Below, piece after piece: positions 54,594 to 62,706 of a DNA stretch of 64,000 nucleotides; positions within the stretch are counted from its first letter, which is position 1, and every line of letters begins with the position of its first letter. The notes under the pieces are model-generated. The model worked only from the letters and a program-made list of their open reading frames with translations. It searched no databases and was not told the origin of the DNA. Made by a program: the position numbers and the translations under genes. The stretch is from Pseudomonas sp. B21_DOA (GTDB lineage Bacteria; Pseudomonadota; Gammaproteobacteria; Pseudomonadales; Pseudomonadaceae), in NCBI GenBank assembly GCA_030544685.1, contig CP086683.1:3720001-3784000 (forward strand). Direction: 5' to 3'.

Positions 54594-55754
54594 CTACAGA
54601 CTGACGTCAAACGTGATCTGGAAAACATTGCGGGTGAAGCTTTCGTTGTCGGCATCAGAGTCGTTGTCGCGGTGGCGGTAGGCGACTTCGACGTCCAGCC
54701 AGCGGCGCATTGCGTAATTCACGCCGAGTTTGTAGTCCTGCAAATCGTCGCTACGGTCCTGGCCTTCGTAGACGTAATGGCCCATGCCGACTTCGGCAAT
54801 GCTGGTGATGCGTTCGGTCCAGCCGTGACGCCAACCGATCTGGGTGAAGGTGGCTTTCACCGCGTCGGAGCCGTCGTCGCCCTCGGCCATGGCCTGGCGG
54901 GCGAGAAAGGTGAAGGTCGAATAGGTGCGCGGTTTCCACGCCAGATCCACTTGCCAGGTCGGGTTGCTCAGGTCGTCGGAACCGCTCTGGTCGAAATTCT
55001 TGCGCTCGTAACCGACGCGCAATTTGCCGGTGGTTTTCGCCGTCATGTCCCACTCGGCACCGGCCAGCACTGCGTCGGAGCGACTGCTGCGCGGGCTGTT
55101 CGATTGCAGGTAGTCGAAGCGGGTGTGGTCGTATTCGAGCAAGCCACGGGTCTTGCTGCCGAGGCGGTGATACCAGGTGCTGGTCAGATTGCTGGTGTTG
55201 CGCTCCTTGTCATCGTTGATGCCATCGGAGTTGTCGTAGCGCAGCTGTGCGTAGCTGGCGCCGAGGTCGATCTGGTTCAGCGCACTGCGCGCGCCAAAGG
55301 TGTAGACGCCGCCGACGCGCTGACTCTCGATCTTGTCGTTGATGCCGTCGACGGCGGTCGAGGTGGTGCGCTCGTATTTGCGCGCCTCGGCTTCGAGTTT
55401 CAGACGATGCCGATCAGTGAACTCCATGATGCTGTCGGCGCGCAGGCGCTGGGCGGTGTTCGAAGCGTCTGAGGCACTGTGATAGATGTAGCGGGTCGGT
55501 TCCCAGATCACCCGCGTGGCGCTGTTGCGGTCCTCGGCCTTGAGCTCGAAGGCCGGCGCCAGACGGGTGACCATGGTCGATTCGACATCGTGTTCGACTT
55601 CGCGAAAGTTGTCGTCGTAGCTTTCCGACAAGGCAAAGGTCGGGGTGAAATCGAAGCCGTAGACATTGATCGCTTGCGGCTCAACGCTCCAGGCAGCTTC
55701 GGGGGCACAGCAGGCGACGACTAAAACCAGGGAACAGCGAGGCTTCAGAGCCAT
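54594..55754 (-). CDS. Outer-membrane beta-barrel of the EPS locus
   Basis: A 386-residue outer-membrane protein with a signal peptide (MALKPRCSLVLVVACCAPEA) and many amphipathic beta strands of about 10 residues (ALNQIDLGASYAQLRYD, TTGKLRVGYERKNFD, YKLGVNYAMRRWLDVEVAYR). The C terminus FQITFDVSL fits barrel insertion. It resembles barrels annotated as EPS-associated or OMP_b-brl types. Encoded 11 bases from the short OPX gene, it probably forms the outer-membrane exit pore for the polymer. Confidence 0.82.
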   Translation of the reverse strand: MALKPRCSLVLVVACCAPEAAWSVEPQAINVYGFDFTPTFALSESYDDNFREVEHDVESTMVTRLAPAFELKAEDRNSATRVIWEPTRYIYHSASDASNTAQRLRADSIMEFTDRHRLKLEAEARKYERTTSTAVDGINDKIESQRVGGVYTFGARSALNQIDLGASYAQLRYDNSDGINDDKERNTSNLTSTWYHRLGSKTRGLLEYDHTRFDYLQSNSPRSSRSDAVLAGAEWDMTAKTTGKLRVGYERKNFDQSGSDDLSNPTWQVDLAWKPRTYSTFTFLARQAMAEGDDGSDAVKATFTQIGWRHGWTERITSIAEVGMGHYVYEGQDRSDDLQDYKLGVNYAMRRWLDVEVAYRHRDNDSDADNESFTRNVFQITFDVSL

Positions 55755-55805
55755 GGATCACGCTCCTGATTAAGGGGGTCGGGGTCAGGGCGAAGCGGAT
55801 CCGGA

Positions 55806-56324
55806 CTATTGTCGCTGGCGTTCGAGGTAACTCAGCGGGACGCTGACGTGCTGTTGGCGGTTGAGAAAATTGAGCAGGATCATCACGCGCTCATCGCCCT
55901 GCATGGACAGGAACACGCCTTCGAGCGGGGACAGTGGGCCCTGGACGATTTGCAGAGGTTCGCCGGGCTTGAGTGTCGGTTCGGCAGGAAAACCGAGCGA
56001 CTCCTGGCTGCGTTCGCGTAGTTGCGCAATCACATCTTCGTCGACGCGGGCGGGCACATGGTTGAATTCGACGATGCGGCTGACACCGCGGGTCGAGCGA
56101 ATCGGTGCCCAGTTGTCGTCGCGGCTCAGTTGAATGAACACGTAGCCGGGAAACAGCGATTCCAGTGTTCGTTGGCGTTTGCCACGAATACTGCGCTCGC
56201 TCATCAGCTGCGGCCGAAAGGTCGAATAGTTCTGTTGCTGCAGATTGAGTTGTGCCCGTTCATCCTGGCGGGGCTTGCACTGCAATAAATACCAGTTAGA
56301 ACCGTTGCGGCAAACCGTTAGCAT
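55806..56324 (-). CDS. rfaH: RfaH-type transcription antiterminator
   Basis: A 172-residue specialised NusG paralogue. The NGN domain (about 8-105) reads NWYLLQCKPRQDERAQLNLQ, SLFPGYVFIQL and TRGVSRIVEF; the C-terminal KOW domain (about 118-172) contains GEPLQIVQGPLSPLEGVFLS. RfaH binds RNA polymerase at ops sites and lets it read through long polysaccharide operons. The start MLTVCRNGSN is chosen because GGAG lies 9 bases upstream. It is the first gene of the long minus-strand operon, so it probably controls its own downstream genes. Confidence 0.9.
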   Translation of the reverse strand: MLTVCRNGSNWYLLQCKPRQDERAQLNLQQQNYSTFRPQLMSERSIRGKRQRTLESLFPGYVFIQLSRDDNWAPIRSTRGVSRIVEFNHVPARVDEDVIAQLRERSQESLGFPAEPTLKPGEPLQIVQGPLSPLEGVFLSMQGDERVMILLNFLNRQQHVSVPLSYLERQRQ

Positions 56325-57008
56325 GCTGGAGTACTCCATACATAGCGATCGTTTAAGCAGGGCGGCCGATAGCGTGGGACGAGCCGTCATGCTTGCTAGT
56401 AGGTAGTAGGCTGATCAAGGCAAGGTGCCGAGCCAGATGCATCAATGTTTATTGGCAGAAGAAGTGTTTCAAAAATGAATCAATCGGGTTCGGTTATTGT
56501 TATATCCGTGGCCGTCTTGGCTATAACGAGTCCGTGCTTTTGTTTGAGCAAAGCTACCGCACGGTTCGCAGTTGCGACCTTCAGGATCCAATTACATAAG
56601 TAGCCAGAAAGCAGGAAAGTGCGCGTCGGCGCGAGCTCATCGGGCAGTGCTAAGTTATCGGCCAGTCTGCGCTAGCTGTCAATTGATAACAGTCAAAAAC
56701 ATTACCTTTCATCCGCTGATGATGGCCATGTTTTGTAGGTCATTGATTCACAAGAGCAAATTCTGTTCGTCGGATTTTTTAAACTTTTATAAGTTATTGA
56801 AGTCGTGCCAGCTAGATGAAGCGGGTGATAGCAAATTAGTTTCAACTGTACATCTTTCGGTTCGTAAGAAGTTGGTTTGTTAAACACCTTGCGTCGGATG
56901 CTGCTGGCCCTGGCAACTAAGCTCGTCTATGAATAGTTTCCGTCTTTTACGGGCAAATGTTCGACGGTGTGTATCCCGCTGAAGTAAAACCGGTGAGCCG
57001 AGGTGATC
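56325..57008. other. AT-rich divergent promoter region of the EPS locus
   Basis: No gene recognised. The block at about 56690-56880 is clearly poorer in GC than its surroundings, with runs such as TTTTTTAAACTTTTATAAG. This is typical of MvaT/H-NS-bound promoter DNA at polysaccharide loci. It separates rfaH (minus) from the epimerase gene (plus). Confidence 0.5.
56545..56562 (-). promoter_or_regulatory. Candidate ops element
   Basis: On the minus strand the sequence reads GTGCGGTAGCTTTGC, close to the ops consensus GGCGGTAG-NN-TG (one base off before the CGGTAG core and a two-base shift of the final TG). It lies in the leader region about 225 bases upstream of rfaH, the expected place for RfaH recruitment. 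The match is partial. Confidence 0.4.
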
Positions 57009-57982
57009 ATGAGTGTTCTGGTAACGGGCGCAGCAGGCTTTATCGGTTACCACACGGTCAAGCGTTTATGTTGCGAAGGTTTTCAGGTTGTTGGTGTCGA
57101 CAATCTCAACACTTACTACGACGTCGAACTTAAACAGGCGCGTGTACAGAGATTGCAAACGCTGGCCAACTTCACTTTCCATCGGCTGGACATTGTCAAC
57201 CAGGCTGCGTTGACCGCGTTGTTCGCGCACGGCCACTTCAAACAGGTCATTCACTTGGCCGCGCAGGCTGGAGTGCGATACTCGCTGGACAATCCTGATG
57301 TTTATGCGCAATCGAATCTGGTCGGGTTTCTCAACGTTTTGGAAGCGTGCCGTCGTCACCATCCAGAGCACTTGATCTACGCCACGAGCAGTTCGGTGTA
57401 CGGCGCCAATACCAAGATGCCGTTTGCTGAAGATGACCCGGTCGACCAGCCGGTTTCGTTATACGCCGCGAGCAAACGCGCCAACGAACTGCTCGCGCAC
57501 AGTTACTGCCATCTCTACGGTTTGCAAGCCACCGGCCTGCGCTTCTTTACCGTGTACGGCCCGTGGGGTCGACCGGACATGGCGTTGTTCAAATTCACCG
57601 AAGCCATGCTGCACGGGCGCGCCATCGACCTCTACAACCAGGGGAAATGGCGCGGGATTTCACCTATGTCGACGACATCGTCGAAGCGATTTTGCGCTTG
57701 CTCGACAAACCGCCCGCACTCAGCGCCGAGCGCGGCACCAACCGGCTGTTCAATATCGGTCGCGGCAGTCCGGTGGCGCTGATGGGCTTCGTCGAATGCC
57801 TGGAGCAGGCATTGGGCATCAAGAGTCAGCGCCGTTATTTGCCGATGCAGGAGGGCGACGTACTGAAAACCTGGGCCGACGTATCGGCGCTGGCACGCTG
57901 CATCGACTTCAGCCCGCAGGTGCCGATCGAGCAGGGCGTGCAAGCGTTCGTGCAGTGGTATCGCGAGTTTTATCAGGTCTGA
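57009..57982 (+). CDS. UDP-glucuronate 4-epimerase-like protein, frameshifted
   Basis: A 324-residue SDR epimerase after repair. VTGAAGFIGYHTVKRLC is the NAD site; HLAAQAGVRYSLDNPDVY, SSSVYGANTKMPF and YAASKRANELLAHSY match the UDP-GlcA 4-epimerase (LspL/GAE) group. The frame is lost at 57645-57647, where one A is missing, and resumes MARDFTYVDDIVEAILRLLD. The start MSVLVTG has AGG a few bases upstream. With Ugd it would give UDP-galacturonate for the polymer. Confidence 0.88.
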
Positions 57983-57983
57983 T

Positions 57984-58193
57984 TCAGTGCAAGGTGACGG
58001 CCCTGCGACTTTCACCAATGCGGATCCGGTCGAGGGCGCGGTTCAACGCATCCAGCGCATCGAGCAACGCCTTGGCCTCGGCTTCACGCCCGTCGCCCCA
58101 CAGGCGTTCGGCCATTTTATTCAAGGCCAGAATCGCACGCTCGATGTCTGCAGCGCTGGCGGTGTCGTTAGTTGGAGATGGTTTTGTCGGCAT
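57984..58193 (-). CDS. Small helical hypothetical protein
   Basis: A 69-residue soluble, helical protein (AADIERAILALNKMAERLWG and EAEAKALLDALDALNRALDR). It converges on the epimerase gene with a 1-base gap. Just upstream on the same strand, and overlapping by 26 bases, a 30-codon frame without an ATG (58167-58263; FLTILLGALAVWWFADRRGT) reads like a one-helix membrane peptide; it may begin at TTG or have lost its start. Family unknown. Confidence 0.5.
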   Translation of the reverse strand: MPTKPSPTNDTASAADIERAILALNKMAERLWGDGREAEAKALLDALDALNRALDRIRIGESRRAVTLH

Positions 58194-58305
58194 TCAGGGT
58201 TCCTCGGCGGTCGGCAAACCACCATACCGCCAAGGCACCGAGCAATATAGTCAGGAAGTGATCCTTGCCTCAGCCAACCAGGCAGTCTTGAAGCCGGCTA
58301 TGGAG

Positions 58306-60876
58306 TTACTTCCCGTTGGTAGAGCAAGCCAACCGGTATTGCTCGTAGTTCAAGCCTTCGACCTTTTCCGGCAGCTTGTACGGCACGGGGCAGCTTTTGC
58401 CCTGCCACTTGATGGTGATGACACCGTGATCTTCAGTCACCAGCGCCAGGGCTTTGCCCGTCGGGTCTGAGAGGGCCAGTTGTTTGCCTTCGCTATCGAG
58501 TAGTACTGCGCCGAATGGAATAGCCTGGCCGTTGGCATCGTACAACTCAAACTGGACGCGTCTGCCTTTGCTGCCTTCGAAGCGTGCGAGAACCACCGAA
58601 CCGCGTCTTGGCACCAGTTGCTGAGTGGCGTTGTCCAGCTCGATCTCGCCGCCCAGGTTACGCGTGTCCAGCGTTACCCAGTTCACGCGGTACGGTTGCG
58701 CGTTAGGCAGAACCGCATAGCCGTTCAGGCCGGTTTTCACACCCGAATAGCTGCTGACTTCGACGCCCGACATGCCGGGGACTTCCACCAGGCCGAACGT
58801 TTCACCGACGGTCTGGCCCATATTGATGCCGCCGGCATGAGCCACGATCGATCCGGCCGCACTCAGGTTCTGCGACTCATAGCCGCTGCCTCGGTTGTAG
58901 CCAAAGCCCAGATCGCCCATCGACGTACGGGTACTCAGACTGAGCGAGCCAGAGCGCTCGCCCTGGACGCTGCGCCCGGTCTGCACGGAATAGTAGGTGT
59001 CGCTGTCCTCGGTCAGATAACCATTGATCCCGGCTTGCGTGCTGGTACCGGCGTTCTGATGGTTACTGGAAACGTAGGCACGCGGTGCGCGTGGTGTCGA
59101 TCCGAGCGGGAACGAAATTGAAACGCTTAATTGCGTGTCGTTGCTGGTGTCACCGCGTGCGCCGAATTCCTGGGTTTTGCTCAGGCTGATGTTGTAGTTC
59201 AGGTCGCGCCAATTGTTGTTATAGCCGGCGGAAAAGCTGCGCGAGCCACCGCGATCCCAATAGCGCTGGTCACTGGCATTCAAATACAGCGAGCCGAACT
59301 GGCGCGCTTCGCCAAGGGTCTGGTTGACCGTGAGATCTGTACGGGTTTTGGCATTGCCCGCGCGCCGCGTAGCGCCGGCGCTGGTGTCCTGCACATGGTC
59401 GGTCAGCGTGCGGTAACCCTCGGTCGAATAACGATAGGCGGCGAGGGTGAAGCTGGTATCGGTACCGGTGAAGGTCTTTGCATAGAGCGCGCGGACACTG
59501 CTGCCCTGGGTGGTTTTGCCGAATGCCTTGCTGGACGATTGCGTAACGTCCAGGGACATCGCGCCAATCGAGGTGTTCTTCGCCGCACCGACGGAAAGCG
59601 CCTTGAAGCCGTTGCTCGCCTGAATGCCGGCAATGCCCGTCAGATTGCTGGTCAAGCCGTAGGCGAAAGTGCCCCCAAGGAAAGCCGGTTTGTCATAGCC
59701 CTCGCTGTTGTTGTTGAACTTGCCGCTCGACAGGCTGTACTTCAGTTGGCCCTCACGCACCATCGTCGGCAGGGCGGAGAACGCCTGCCGGGTGACCTTG
59801 CGCCGACCATCCGCTTCGACAATGGTGATTTCCAGGTCACCGTTGGAGCCCGATGGATAGATATCACTGATCTCGAACGGACCCGGCGGTACATTGGTGG
59901 TGTAGAGAATGTAGTTATCCTGGCGGACCTCGATCTTCGCATTGGTTTCCGCCACGCCACGAATGATCGGTGCATAACCGCGCTCACTGTCTGCACGCAT
60001 GCCTTCATCAGAAGCGATCTTGACGCCTTGGTAGCGCACGCTGTCGAACAGATCCGAGTCGGAAAAGATTTCACCCGCGCTCAGTTGCCCCTTGATCGCC
60101 GTGAGGTCGCGCTGGATGAATGTGCGGTTGCTGACAAAACGGTTGGGTCGGCCGGTGGAGCTGCTCAGATTGGACTCGTTGCGCAGACGCCAGGCGCCAA
60201 AGTTGATGCCGTTGCGCAGCCCCAGGTTATTGGAGATTTGCGTGGTGTAATCGGTTTTGCTGCGGGTGCTGCTCAGCTGGTAGTTGATGAAACCGGCGGC
60301 CACACCTTGGTCCCAAAGCTCTGGATCTACATAGCCGCGCATGCCACGCGCCATGGCGACCTGCGGCACACTGATATTGAGGCGCAGGCGGTTGGCATCG
60401 AAATTGAGACTCGCTTGCTCGATCATTGCAGGCAGGTCGTAGTGATCGGCAGGGTGTTGCTCGTCAACCAGACCCTGCTCACGCAGTTTGCGCATGTCCA
60501 CACCCAGCTGCTGCAACAGTTCCAGGGTGATGCGTGGCTCGACTTTGCCGTTGACCGGGTTGGCCGCGAAATCGATATCGCGACGCCCGACCAGCGTGCC
60601 GTTGCTGAACACGTCGACGCGGTATTGGCCTGGCAAGACGCTGTTGGCATTCAGCAACGGTTGCAGATCGACCGCCGATGAACCTTCAAGGAACAGCGTA
60701 TTGAAAGATTCACTCGCCACTGCGGCCGGGGCTTCGGCGCCCACGGCGAATCCGCAAATGGCCATGTTGATAGCAAAGCACAATGGATGCAGGCAGCCCA
60801 ACGCCGCTTTGTTTTTCTGGCGCGCAACATGATGCTTAACACAACTTTCAGATGTGTGGTGTTGGGAGGAAAACAT
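58306..60876 (-). CDS. Fimbrial outer-membrane usher
   Basis: An 856-residue usher of the FimD/PapC family. After the signal region (about 1-48) comes the N-terminal chaperone-binding domain (FNTLFLEGSSAVDLQPLL, PGQYRVDVFSNG), a 24-strand barrel with plug (about 170-690) and C-terminal beta-sandwich domains ending CPVPYKLPE. The start at MFSSQHHTSE is chosen because AAGG lies 8 bases upstream; the longer frame to 60978 runs into the chaperone gene. It threads pilin subunits through the outer membrane. Not obviously a Cup-type usher from memory. Confidence 0.9.
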   Translation of the reverse strand: MFSSQHHTSESCVKHHVARQKNKAALGCLHPLCFAINMAICGFAVGAEAPAAVASESFNTLFLEGSSAVDLQPLLNANSVLPGQYRVDVFSNGTLVGRRDIDFAANPVNGKVEPRITLELLQQLGVDMRKLREQGLVDEQHPADHYDLPAMIEQASLNFDANRLRLNISVPQVAMARGMRGYVDPELWDQGVAAGFINYQLSSTRSKTDYTTQISNNLGLRNGINFGAWRLRNESNLSSSTGRPNRFVSNRTFIQRDLTAIKGQLSAGEIFSDSDLFDSVRYQGVKIASDEGMRADSERGYAPIIRGVAETNAKIEVRQDNYILYTTNVPPGPFEISDIYPSGSNGDLEITIVEADGRRKVTRQAFSALPTMVREGQLKYSLSSGKFNNNSEGYDKPAFLGGTFAYGLTSNLTGIAGIQASNGFKALSVGAAKNTSIGAMSLDVTQSSSKAFGKTTQGSSVRALYAKTFTGTDTSFTLAAYRYSTEGYRTLTDHVQDTSAGATRRAGNAKTRTDLTVNQTLGEARQFGSLYLNASDQRYWDRGGSRSFSAGYNNNWRDLNYNISLSKTQEFGARGDTSNDTQLSVSISFPLGSTPRAPRAYVSSNHQNAGTSTQAGINGYLTEDSDTYYSVQTGRSVQGERSGSLSLSTRTSMGDLGFGYNRGSGYESQNLSAAGSIVAHAGGINMGQTVGETFGLVEVPGMSGVEVSSYSGVKTGLNGYAVLPNAQPYRVNWVTLDTRNLGGEIELDNATQQLVPRRGSVVLARFEGSKGRRVQFELYDANGQAIPFGAVLLDSEGKQLALSDPTGKALALVTEDHGVITIKWQGKSCPVPYKLPEKVEGLNYEQYRLACSTNGK

Positions 60877-60961
60877 GCAATTTGCCTTATCAGTCCGTGT
60901 TGCTTCAACCGGAGTCCGGAACTTTTGAATAGCTTGTAAGTTGGCAGGGTGGGGTGGGGAT

Positions 60962-61719
60962 TTACTGGGCGGAGGCATCTTTCACGCGCTCGGCATGGCT
61001 TTCGGCAACGCTTAGTGGTGCATCGAATCGTTGTTGTGCGCCGTAATCGTTAATTGCTGAAAAACTCAAATGCGAAGTACCAGCTGGCAGATCTTTCAGA
61101 TTGAATGAGCGAACTTCCCTGGAACGATCATTGTCGAATCAATTACCAATTCCGCTTTTTTCCCTGCAACGACTTTCAGATCCGCCAGCGACACGTGGTA
61201 GTTGCTTTGGTTTTTTACTTTCAGCACCGACTTGCCAGCCTGAGTGACCAATTGCCATGCAAGTTGCTCCGGTGCCTTTGCGGCATCACCGGTGAGTCCG
61301 TCCGGGCGGAAGAAGACCTTGATACGCTGACGTACCGCCAATTGCAGCGTGTTGACATCGGCAGCACTGGCCTGGGGGATTTCCTGCACGTTCAGCCATA
61401 CCACCGACTCCTTGTCCGCAGGCATGCCGCGGCCTTCATAAAGAATCCTCAGTAATTGCTGTTGATTGGGCTCAAGTTTGGCCAGTGGTGGGGTTACCGC
61501 GAAAGGTGGCGCGCTGCCAGCCGTGTCGCCGGCATCCAGCCACGATTGCGCCAGAATGGTTTGTCCGCCGTTGCGCACGGTGACATTCGCCTCTTTGTGC
61601 GCGCCATCGAAGATAACCCGGGTGGAGCTCAAGGAGATGCTGGCGAATGCCGAGTGCGTCATCAACACCCCGGCAAGCCCCAGGCAAAGCGGAAAGTAGC
61701 GACTTAACATAGATTTCAC
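60962..61719 (-). CDS. Periplasmic pilus chaperone, frameshifted near C terminus
   Basis: A 252-residue PapD-type chaperone after repair. Signal peptide MKSMLSRYFPLCLGLAGVLM ends at SAFA. First Ig domain carries the Arg of SSTRVIFDG and the Lys of the RIKVFFRPDGL region typical for subunit C-terminus anchoring. As sequenced it stops at 61096 after PGKFAHSI; one base restored at 61104-61105 gives HFNLKDLPAGTSHLSFSAIN and a tail to a stop at 60962. Without the repair the second domain would be cut. It delivers subunits to the usher. Confidence 0.9.
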
Positions 61720-61738
61720 CGATTAATCTGGTCGGGAA

Positions 61739-61762
61739 GGACGAGGCACAGCGGCCCCGTCC
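61739..61762 (-). terminator. Hairpin between pilin and chaperone genes
   Basis: GGACGAGGC and GCCCCGTCC pair as an interrupted stem (GGACG/CGTCC and GGC/GCC) just after the pilin stop. No T-run is seen. Such hairpins lower expression of downstream assembly genes relative to the major pilin. Confidence 0.45.
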
Positions 61763-61778
61763 AGGTATTGCGCGCTGC

Positions 61779-62381
61779 TTATTCGTATTCGAGAACGAAC
61801 GGCAGAGTGGCGTTACCAGTACCTGCAGTAGCGGTGGTCTTGTCGCCGGTGGTGACGTAAGCGGCTGCGAACGACAGGGTGCCGTCGCCGCCAGTGGTTG
61901 CGTCGCCAGTCAGGTTGGTCTGCACTTTGGCAGTGGCTTCGGAGCTCAGGTCGATCAACTGGCCATTGCTGTCCAGCAGGGCGATACCAACGCCTTTGGC
62001 CGCGTCTGCACCCTGCAGCTTGAGAACTTTCTTGCCATCAACCAGGCCCGAACCGCCATTGACGGTTGGTTTGAACAGCATCGAAACCTTGGTGCCGGCG
62101 TTGCAGTTCACTTTCAGGTTGAAATCGTTGGCAGCCACACGACCGGCGCCCGGGGCAGAGTCGGTGCCCATGTCCTTGATCGAAACGCTGCCCATGTCCA
62201 CGGCAATCATCTTGTCGTTACCCGAAGCGCCGTCTACCGAGCAGGCGTCGTTATTGATAACGCCGGTGAAGCTGATTTGACCGCTGCCGCCCTTGACAGC
62301 TTTGGCGGCTTCTTCAGCCACTGCGCCAGTGGAGGCAGCCAGTACGGAAAGAGTGAGTACTGCGAAAGCGAACTTTTTCAT
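61779..62381 (-). CDS. Type 1-like major fimbrial subunit
   Basis: A 200-residue pilin. Signal peptide MKKFAFAVLTLSVLAASTGA ends at VAEE. The two conserved Cys (NDACSVDG and KVNCNAG) form the usual disulfide; the C-terminal donor-strand-complemented region ends TLPFVLEYE with penultimate Tyr. The start at MKKFAF is preferred over ATG 62414. It is first in the operon pilin-chaperone-usher, as is normal for the major subunit. Confidence 0.93.
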   Translation of the reverse strand: MKKFAFAVLTLSVLAASTGAVAEEAAKAVKGGSGQISFTGVINNDACSVDGASGNDKMIAVDMGSVSIKDMGTDSAPGAGRVAANDFNLKVNCNAGTKVSMLFKPTVNGGSGLVDGKKVLKLQGADAAKGVGIALLDSNGQLIDLSSEATAKVQTNLTGDATTGGDGTLSFAAAYVTTGDKTTATAGTGNATLPFVLEYE

Positions 62382-62706
62382 GTTTATATCCGAAGTTATT
62401 GTGAAGTGCTGCATTGAAATGCCAGGCCATGTTAGGTCGGCGGTGGTGGTAGGTCTTTGGGATTTGTCTTAAAGCGTGGCAAATGCGATCACGCCAGCAA
62501 TATCGCTTAACGCGTAACTCTATTTTCTTATTAGTTACTGTGGAGAACCAATTGAGACAATTCTCAAGGTTGCGCAGCCGTGCACTGGGTACTATTCGCT
62601 GATGCAGAAATTCTCAGTCAATGCAAAGTTTGTGAGCGAGCGTCCTGCTTGATAGTTGATCCAGACTTTCCACTATTAATGGCTGATAGAAAGAGGTTCT
62701 CGGTTA
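62382..62706. other. Divergent promoter region, fimbria and REC-EAL genes
   Basis: No ORF of note. It is AT-richer than the flanks. An AATTG-AGA-CAATT inverted repeat lies at 62550-62562 and could bind a regulator of either gene. The arrangement allows shared control of the pilus and its likely c-di-GMP regulator. Confidence 0.4.

Noticed and set aside
59131..60681. A 516-codon open frame on plus, antisense to the usher
   Set aside because: It is a shadow of the high-GC usher gene: low-complexity Ala/Gly/Arg reading, no domain, while the minus frame is a full fimbrial usher.
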